A stretch of DNA of 64,000 nt from Propionibacteriaceae bacterium ZF39 (GTDB lineage Bacteria; Actinomycetota; Actinomycetes; Propionibacteriales; Propionibacteriaceae). Each line of letters opens with the position of its first letter. Position 1 is the stretch's first letter. The notes under the pieces were generated by a model. It saw only the letters and a program-made list of their open reading frames with translations. It searched no databases and had not been told where the DNA came from. Of the stretch, positions 58,621-64,000 are shown piece after piece. The stretch lies in the NCBI GenBank assembly GCA_039565995.1, contig CP154795.1, forward strand, positions 3,906,001-3,970,000. Direction: 5' to 3'. The position numbers and the translations under genes were made by a program.

Positions 58621-60336
58621 TCAGCCAGCGTAGCCCCGGGCCGGGCGTACCCGTTCGCGACCCCGCAGGGCCAGCAACAGGCCGGCGAGCATCGCCGCAT
58701 GCAGCAGGGCTCCGCCGAGCTCGCCGTCACCGATCCCCTCGATCAGCGCGAGATCGGTCACCCCGGCCTCACCGGCGAGCGCGAACAGCGCGATGGCCAG
58801 GGAGATCATCGTGACGTTGGCGAGGGACAGCAGCAGACGACTCGGATTGGGGAAGCGGGCGGAGTCGCCGCGCGCGCCGGCGTACTCCGTCAGCTGCCGC
58901 CACACCAGGCCCACCAACAGCGCGGCCGACGTCCCGGAGAGCGCGAAGACCGCGACCAGCGGTTCGGCCAGCAGCTCGCGGAACTGGTGGAGGCGGGAAA
59001 GGAGGAGTACGCCGGCGAGGGCGATGGCCCGGTCGGCCGTCAGCGTGCGGGTCACGAGCAGCCACCCCAACAACAGCACAGCCGCGATGACCTCGACGGT
59101 GATGAGCATGCTGATCGGCGTACCCCAACCGAACATCAGCAGCACCTGTGCGAACGGCGAGCTGACCGCGAGCACCACCGCGATGAGGGCCGCGGCCGGG
59201 CGGCTGCGGCGTACCTCCCGGATCCCCACCGCCAGCCCACCCGCCACGAACAGCGTCCAGGTGACCCAGCGCCCCAGCTCCAGATCGGTGCCCAGGATCG
59301 AGTCGATGAGCGTGGTCAGCACGCCGATGAACACCCATCCGGCCAGCAGGAACGCGAGCGGCCACGAGATGGGCCCGTAGGCGTCGGCGACGTCGTCGGG
59401 GTCGACCGGCACGCCGGGGTGGTCGCCGTGCGGGGCGAGGCGGAGTACGCCCAGCGCCACCACCGCGACGACCCCGAGCACGAGCGCCGCGATGGGCATC
59501 GCCGACAGGTCCCGGCGCGGGTCGGTCACGAGACCCCAGGTTTCCTGGGCGAGGGACCAGGCGATGAGTACGCCGAGGAGGAGCCCGCCGAGCAGACGCG
59601 GCCGGGGCCGCCCGAGCACCGACTCCCCGATGCCGCGCGCCGTCCACGACCCGGCGCGCACCACCAGCTCGGTCATCGCAGCGCCGGCCATGATCACGGC
59701 GGGCGTCGCGAAGACCGTGAGCAGCGTCCCCCAATAGGCGATCACCGAGACCTGCATGCCGCCGTGTTCGACGCCGATGACCAGTGGCCCCGCGAGCCGC
59801 AGCACGAGCAGGTGACCGAAGACGAACAGCGCGAAGACGAATTCCCAGACCGAGAAAGCACGCCGGGCGCGCAGCACGGCGAACAGGATCAGCAGCGCGG
59901 CCCCGGCGACGTTGACCCAGGTGCCTGCCGGACCGACCGCGGGGAGGCTCACCAGGGCCAGGGTCAGCACCCCGAGAATCGCGAGGCGCAGCGGCCACCA
60001 GATGTGGAGCGCCGCCACGTAGAGCAACGACAGGGCCACGACCACGGCGATCAACAGCACCGGCACCGCCACCCAGGGCAGCGACACATCGCCGTCGGCG
60101 AGCAGGGGGAGCAACCGCAGGCCGGTCGACCCGGCGACCGCGAGGGCCAGAACCACGAAGAGCCCATAGGCGGCGATGACGATGGCGCGTACGCCGCGTG
60201 GCCAGGGATGCTCCGCGGTCTCCTTCAACCGCCCCTCGCGGACCGGGTCGGCGAAGGCCCGATCGAACACGAAACGACCGACGGCGAGGATGGACCGGCC
60301 GCGCGCCAGTCGGGGGTGTTCGCTCAATTGATCCAT
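58621..60336 (-). CDS. polytopic membrane protein of unknown function, paired with a beta-propeller
   Basis: A 571-residue protein with about 12-14 hydrophobic helices spread evenly, no signal peptide and short loops ([22 protein letters not shown] and [18 protein letters not shown] are typical helices). I do not recognise a family. It overlaps the beta-propeller gene by 13 bp, so the two are translated from one message. A 29-bp repeat covers its last codons and another copy stands before the propeller gene. Confidence 0.6.
   Translation of the reverse strand: MDQLSEHPRLARGRSILAVGRFVFDRAFADPVREGRLKETAEHPWPRGVRAIVIAAYGLFVVLALAVAGSTGLRLLPLLADGDVSLPWVAVPVLLIAVVVALSLLYVAALHIWWPLRLAILGVLTLALVSLPAVGPAGTWVNVAGAALLILFAVLRARRAFSVWEFVFALFVFGHLLVLRLAGPLVIGVEHGGMQVSVIAYWGTLLTVFATPAVIMAGAAMTELVVRAGSWTARGIGESVLGRPRPRLLGGLLLGVLIAWSLAQETWGLVTDPRRDLSAMPIAALVLGVVAVVALGVLRLAPHGDHPGVPVDPDDVADAYGPISWPLAFLLAGWVFIGVLTTLIDSILGTDLELGRWVTWTLFVAGGLAVGIREVRRSRPAAALIAVVLAVSSPFAQVLLMFGWGTPISMLITVEVIAAVLLLGWLLVTRTLTADRAIALAGVLLLSRLHQFRELLAEPLVAVFALSGTSAALLVGLVWRQLTEYAGARGDSARFPNPSRLLLSLANVTMISLAIALFALAGEAGVTDLALIEGIGDGELGGALLHAAMLAGLLLALRGRERVRPARGYAG
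58633..58661. repeat. 29-bp direct repeat, copy 1
   Basis: Begins GCCCCGGGCC and ends TTCGCGAC. It is identical, as I read it, to the copy at 62020-62048. It covers the end of the polytopic membrane gene. Confidence 0.75.
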
Positions 60337-62006
60337 GCCACCCCCTCGTTGGTCACGATCCAGAGTCGGCCGGCCGCGGGAGTGAGCGAGCGGGCGCCGG
60401 CGACTCCGGGGTCGAGGGGCAGCTGCGCCACATCCCGTCCGCTGGGGTCGACCGTCAGCAGGGCGCTCGGTGTGAGGACGCGCCAGTCGGTCTCGGTGGC
60501 GTACGCGACCGTTGCCCCCGGCACGAAGCGGCGCTCGCGGGCGGTGGCGATCTCGAGGATCCGGACGCCGTCGGCGCTCGTCAGCGCAGCAGTCCCGGCC
60601 GGTCCGGCGAGCAGCGCGGTGTGGGATTTGCCAAACCCCGTCACGCCGGTACGCGGCAGCTGTCCGGTCTCGGCGTCCAGGAAATAGGTCGCCCCCTCCG
60701 GGGACACCGCCAGGATCGAATCGCCGGCCCGCGCGAGACCCGCGACGCCGGTGTCGAGCTGGTCGGAGGTCCAGCGCACGGTGCCGTCCGGCGCGATCCC
60801 GACGAGCGCCCGGTCCTTGGTGCGGATGACCACGAGGTCACCCAGCACTGTCGGGGAGTCGGCCGTGCCCCCGGGTGCCTCGGCCGACCACAGCCGGCGA
60901 CCGGACTCGAGGTCGAACGCGACCACCGCGCCGGTGAGCGTACCCACGACGACGCGGTCGCGGCCGACTCCCACCGCAGGGGCGAGCACGAGGTCGGGTG
61001 TCTGCCGCGACCAGAGCCGGCGGCCGTTCTGGTCATAGGCGACGAGTCGTTTGTCGCTCGTCGTGGCGATGACGATGTTGTCGAGCGCGGTGAGGCTCAG
61101 GACCGTCCCGCCCGGATGGCCCCACCAGACCGCGGCGAGGTCCCCGTCGCGCCGGAGCCATGCCTTCAGCGTGCCGGTCGCGTCGATGCTCACGAGCGTC
61201 CCGCCGGAGGTGACGACCGGTGGATGTTGCACGTGAAACGAAGCCGCGGTTGCGACGAGGCCGAACGCCGGGTCGCCCTCGACGAGTCGCGCGGTCGCCA
61301 CGTGGCCCAGGACCGGCCACTGCTCGGGGGGCTCGACCCGGGCGGCCCAGGGCCAGCGGTCGGCATCGGCTTCGACGACAGGGTCGGCCAGCGTCGGCGT
61401 ACCCGTCACGATGCCCGCCTCCGGACACCACGTCGCCTCGTCGGTGCGGCTCATGCCGCGCCGCTCGGTGACCGAGGTGACGGTGAGGCAGCCGCGGTCG
61501 CGGTGGTCGGCATCGGCGGGCAGGGCGGCCGTGCCGGTGTTGCGATAGTCGGTTTCGGTGATCCCGTCGTACGCCACCCCGGCGCCCTCCCAGCTCGAGC
61601 CGGGCGTGACGTCGGCGGGGAGTTCGAGGAGGCCCGGGCGGAAAACGAGGCCGTTCGCGCCGGTCCGGGCGTGCAGGCGTACGCCCGCCGGAGTGACCGA
61701 GCGCAGGGTCATCATGGGAGCGAGTTCGGGGGTGTTGGGGCTGGCGGTCTCGCGCCACCACTGCACTTCGGAGTCGGGCACCTCGGCCGGGGGACGGATC
61801 GCGTTCACGACCGGGCTGGGCAGCTCACCGGCGATGCCGAACCCGCGGAACAGGGCGTTCTCGACGGACGTGGCCACTCCGGGATCGGCCCCGACGACCC
61901 ATCTCGCGGCCTGGCCGGACGTGGGCACGAAACGGGCTCCGGCCCCGGTGAATCGGGGAGTGGAGGGGGCCGTCACCACCGTCGCGAGCAACAGGAACCA
62001 CGTCAT
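60324..62006 (-). CDS. secreted or anchored PQQ-binding-like beta-propeller protein
   Basis: A 560-residue protein. The start TWFLLLATVVTAPS is a short hydrophobic anchor or signal. The first half is an unrecognised beta-rich domain, and residues 240-560 are a seven- to eight-bladed PQQ-like propeller with repeated blades of the form GRRLWS, GTVRWTS, DLVVIRTKDRALVGI and ALLTVDPSGRDV. In actinobacteria such propellers are extracytoplasmic scaffolds. Partner of the polytopic protein. The ATG at 62006 has no strong ribosome site. Confidence 0.7.
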   Translation of the reverse strand: MTWFLLLATVVTAPSTPRFTGAGARFVPTSGQAARWVVGADPGVATSVENALFRGFGIAGELPSPVVNAIRPPAEVPDSEVQWWRETASPNTPELAPMMTLRSVTPAGVRLHARTGANGLVFRPGLLELPADVTPGSSWEGAGVAYDGITETDYRNTGTAALPADADHRDRGCLTVTSVTERRGMSRTDEATWCPEAGIVTGTPTLADPVVEADADRWPWAARVEPPEQWPVLGHVATARLVEGDPAFGLVATAASFHVQHPPVVTSGGTLVSIDATGTLKAWLRRDGDLAAVWWGHPGGTVLSLTALDNIVIATTSDKRLVAYDQNGRRLWSRQTPDLVLAPAVGVGRDRVVVGTLTGAVVAFDLESGRRLWSAEAPGGTADSPTVLGDLVVIRTKDRALVGIAPDGTVRWTSDQLDTGVAGLARAGDSILAVSPEGATYFLDAETGQLPRTGVTGFGKSHTALLAGPAGTAALTSADGVRILEIATARERRFVPGATVAYATETDWRVLTPSALLTVDPSGRDVAQLPLDPGVAGARSLTPAAGRLWIVTNEGVAWIN

Positions 62007-62019
62007 GAGGAGCGCGATC

Positions 62020-62048
62020 GCCCCGGGCCGGGCGTACCCGTTCGCGAC
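62020..62048. repeat. 29-bp direct repeat, copy 2
   Basis: Identical to the copy at 58633-58661 and placed 14 bp upstream of the beta-propeller start. The two bracket the propeller operon. The reading frames differ, so shared protein sequence does not explain it. Confidence 0.75.
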
Positions 62049-62144
62049 ATGGACATGACTGTAACCTTCGCGGGGAATACGATGACGTCCGTCGGCGTTC
62101 GGGATCGATGAACATCAATATGACGGCACAGCGCAGAGGGAAAC

Positions 62145-63116
62145 ATGAGCGAGCAGGCAGAGCAGGGCACCCCCGAGGTGCGCGACATCATCATCGTCGG
62201 CAGCGGGCCGGCCGGTTGGACCGCGGCTGTCTATGCCGCCCGTGCCGAACTCAAGCCGGTCGTCATCGAGGGTGCGCTCGAAGGCGGCGGCGCGCTGATG
62301 AACACGACCGATGTCGAGAACTATCCCGGTTTCCCCGAGGGGATCATGGGCCCCGACCTGATGGCCAACATGCGGGCCCAGGCGGAGCGGTTCGGTGCCG
62401 AGATCATCACCGATGACGCCGTCGAGCTCCAGCTCACCGATCCGATCAAGGTCGTGAAGACCAGCGAGGGCCACGAATATCGCGCCCACGCAGTGATCCT
62501 GGCCACCGGTTCCGGCTATCGCCGACTGGGTCTGCCCGATGAGGACCGGCTGTCAGGCCGCGGTGTCTCGTGGTGTGCGACCTGTGACGGTTTCTTCTTC
62601 CGTGACAAGGACATCGCGGTTGTCGGCGGCGGCGACTCGGCCGTGGAGGAGGCGACCTTCCTCACCCGCTTCGGCAGGTCGGTGACCATCATCCACCGCC
62701 GTGACGAGCTGCGCGCGTCCAAGATCATGGCCCGCCGCGCCGAGAACGACCCCAAGATCAGATTCGCCTGGAACTCCGAGGTCACCGGCATCCAGGGCGA
62801 GAACTCCGTCGAGAGCCTCACCCTCACCGACACGGTGACCGGCGAAACCCGGCAGCTCGAGGTCGGCGGCCTGTTCATCGCGATCGGCCACGATCCGCGG
62901 TCGGAGCTGGTCAAGGGCCAGGTCAAGCTCGACGAGAACGGTTATGTCGTCTGTGAGGGCCGGTCCACCCGGACGAATCTGCCCGGCGTCTTCGCCTGCG
63001 GCGACCTCGTCGACCACACCTATCGCCAGGCCATCACCGCCGCTGGCTCCGGCTGCGCGGCGTCGCTGGACGCCGAGCACTATCTGGCCGACCTCAAGGA
63101 CCGCGTCGGGATTTGA
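62145..63116 (+). CDS. trxB: thioredoxin reductase
   Basis: A 323-residue flavoprotein reducing thioredoxin with NADPH. FAD motif [20 protein letters not shown], redox disulphide in [11 protein letters not shown] (C144/C147), NADPH motif [18 protein letters not shown] and the C-terminal [31 protein letters not shown] before the ATG. It is followed by thioredoxin after 49 bp, a conserved actinobacterial pair. Confidence 0.97.
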   Translation: MSEQAEQGTPEVRDIIIVGSGPAGWTAAVYAARAELKPVVIEGALEGGGALMNTTDVENYPGFPEGIMGPDLMANMRAQAERFGAEIITDDAVELQLTDPIKVVKTSEGHEYRAHAVILATGSGYRRLGLPDEDRLSGRGVSWCATCDGFFFRDKDIAVVGGGDSAVEEATFLTRFGRSVTIIHRRDELRASKIMARRAENDPKIRFAWNSEVTGIQGENSVESLTLTDTVTGETRQLEVGGLFIAIGHDPRSELVKGQVKLDENGYVVCEGRSTRTNLPGVFACGDLVDHTYRQAITAAGSGCAASLDAEHYLADLKDRVGI

Positions 63117-63165
63117 TCGTCCGAGGCACAATTTGGGCACTGGGCGAGCTCAAAGGGGAGTGACC

Positions 63166-63486
63166 ATGTCAGTCACGGACGTGACGGATGCCGATTTCGG
63201 TGAACGGGTGCTGCGTTCGGAGCATCCGGTGCTGGTCGAATACTGGGCCGACTGGTGCGGTCCCTGTCGACAGCTCGCACCCATCGTCGGCGAACTCGCG
63301 GAGGCGTACGGGGATCGGATGCGGTTCGTGAAGATGGACACGAACCGCAACCAGGTCACCCCCGCCACCTATTTCGTGCAGGGTCTGCCCACCATTCACA
63401 TCTTCGTTTCGGGTGAGCTCGTGAAGACCTTCCAGGGGTCCAAGACCAAGTCGATGCTGACCCGCGCGATCGAGGAATATGTCTGA
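63166..63486 (+). CDS. trxA: thioredoxin
   Basis: A 106-residue thioredoxin with the active site WADWCGPCRQLAP (Cys31/Cys34) and cis-Pro motif VQGLPTIHIF. GTG-free: ATG at 63166 after AAAGGGGAG. It is reduced by the adjacent TrxB and serves as an electron donor, including potentially to thioredoxin-type arsenate reductase. Confidence 0.97.
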   Translation: MSVTDVTDADFGERVLRSEHPVLVEYWADWCGPCRQLAPIVGELAEAYGDRMRFVKMDTNRNQVTPATYFVQGLPTIHIFVSGELVKTFQGSKTKSMLTRAIEEYV

Positions 63487-63512
63487 TCGTTGGGTGCTGA
63501 TCATGGGCGTAC

Positions 63513-63518
63513 TAGGCT
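63513..63518 (+). promoter_or_regulatory. -10 element of a leaderless promoter (last gene)
   Basis: TAGGCT fits TANNNT and lies 7 nt before the ATG at 63526. Confidence 0.5.
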
Positions 63519-63525
63519 GCGGGCC

Positions 63526-64000
63526 ATGAGCAATCCCCAGGACCCGAATCCGTGGTCACCGTCCGGTGGTCCCGACGACACCACGGGCGGGCGGGATTGG
63601 ATCGGCGGTGACGGCACGCTCCGCCCCGAGGAGCGCGACGAACCCGAGCTCGTCAACGCACCGATCCAACGCAGCACCATCCCGATCAAGATCATGCTCG
63701 TCGCGCTGGTCGCGCTGGTCGTGACGATCGGTCTCGTCGGCTTCCTCGTCACCCGGACCGCCGATGTCGTCACGCCGACGGAGACCGCAGCCCCACCCGA
63801 CCCCACCGGCCCACCGGACCTGCCGCTGCAGGCGAATCAGTACGCCCGGGAGCCCGGCAACGCCTCCGCGCCGCCCGAGTTCGGTGTCGACCAGAACATC
63901 AACACGTCCTACGCGACCTACATGATCAACGGCGAGAACGCCCTCATCGCCATCGGCGCCCGGCCGGTCGCCGACGAAAAGGCCCAACTCGACGAGATGA
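63526..64000 (+). CDS. single-pass membrane protein, cut by the window end
   Basis: A Pro/Asp-rich cytoplasmic N terminus of about 50 residues, one hydrophobic segment (IKIMLVALVALVVTIGLVGF), then a Pro/Thr-rich stretch and the start of a soluble extracellular domain (NINTSYATYMINGENALIAI). The frame runs open to 64000, so at least 158 residues are visible. No family is recognised. Confidence 0.7.
   Translation, partial: MSNPQDPNPWSPSGGPDDTTGGRDWIGGDGTLRPEERDEPELVNAPIQRSTIPIKIMLVALVALVVTIGLVGFLVTRTADVVTPTETAAPPDPTGPPDLPLQANQYAREPGNASAPPEFGVDQNINTSYATYMINGENALIAIGARPVADEKAQLDEM

Noticed and set aside
58408-60687. 759-residue open frame on the + strand opposite the membrane protein
   Set aside because: Low-complexity Gln/Glu/Arg/Asp shadow of a hydrophobic minus-strand gene.

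Overview
The window is a 64-kb piece of a high-GC (about two-thirds G+C) actinobacterial chromosome. Several things point that way. There is an HNH/DUF222 (13E12-repeat) gene under a mycobacterial-type SOS box, a TIGR03083-type (mycothiol-linked family) protein, and a leucine-degradation cluster in the same order as Mycobacterium tuberculosis Rv2502c-Rv2498c. Many genes have a TANNNT -10 element 6-7 nt before the start codon, which is leaderless transcription. I suspect a relative of the Propionibacteriales but cannot prove a genus. No rRNA, tRNA, CRISPR array or intact mobile element was seen.

Layout. 0-8 kb: a possible IS30-transposase scrap, then an SGNH hydrolase, a DHFR-like/MarR-like fusion, a cytochrome P450, the SOS-controlled DUF222 nuclease, KptA, YnfA, a GNAT acetyltransferase and a hemerythrin-like protein. 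8-11 kb: a TPP riboswitch ahead of the ykoEDC ECF-type thiamine-precursor importer. 11-15.6 kb: a P-loop kinase, a class III extradiol dioxygenase (LigA/LigB type) with an ACMSD-type amidohydrolase, and a DMT exporter preceded by a possible leader peptide. 15.7-26.3 kb: urease (ureAB fusion, C, E, F, G, D), then an ArsR-type regulator with a perfect operator and a five-gene nickel/peptide-class ABC importer. Together these make a nickel-uptake, cofactor-assembly and urea-hydrolysis unit.

26-32 kb: a two-component system with an extra kinase-like membrane protein, class I fumarase and a thiolase. 32.3-34.4 kb is a lower-GC, decaying island. It holds a SUKH (SMI1/KNR4) gene with two compensating frameshifts, a small gene split by an in-frame amber stop, a 28-codon fragment and two unknown small ORFs. 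34.4-44 kb: two pirins, small membrane proteins, a NUDIX hydrolase, a luciferase-like oxidoreductase, PEP carboxylase, and DUF1707 and SRPBCC proteins.

44-52.4 kb: a large LuxR-type ATPase regulator broken by two compensating frameshifts, a second two-component system, and an arsenic unit (arsC-acr3 divergent from arsR). 52.4-58.6 kb: a five-gene leucine/isovalerate degradation operon (methylcrotonyl-CoA carboxylase beta and alpha, isovaleryl-CoA dehydrogenase, MaoC hydratase, CitE lyase). 58.6-62 kb: a polytopic membrane protein and a PQQ-type beta-propeller, bracketed by an exact 29-bp direct repeat. 62-64 kb: trxB, trxA and a membrane protein cut by the window end.

The best leads are the urease-nickel unit with its perfect 12-6-12 operator, the SOS box on the DUF222 gene, the decaying island, the leader peptide before the exporter, the operator-like dyads, and the 29-bp repeats around the propeller operon.
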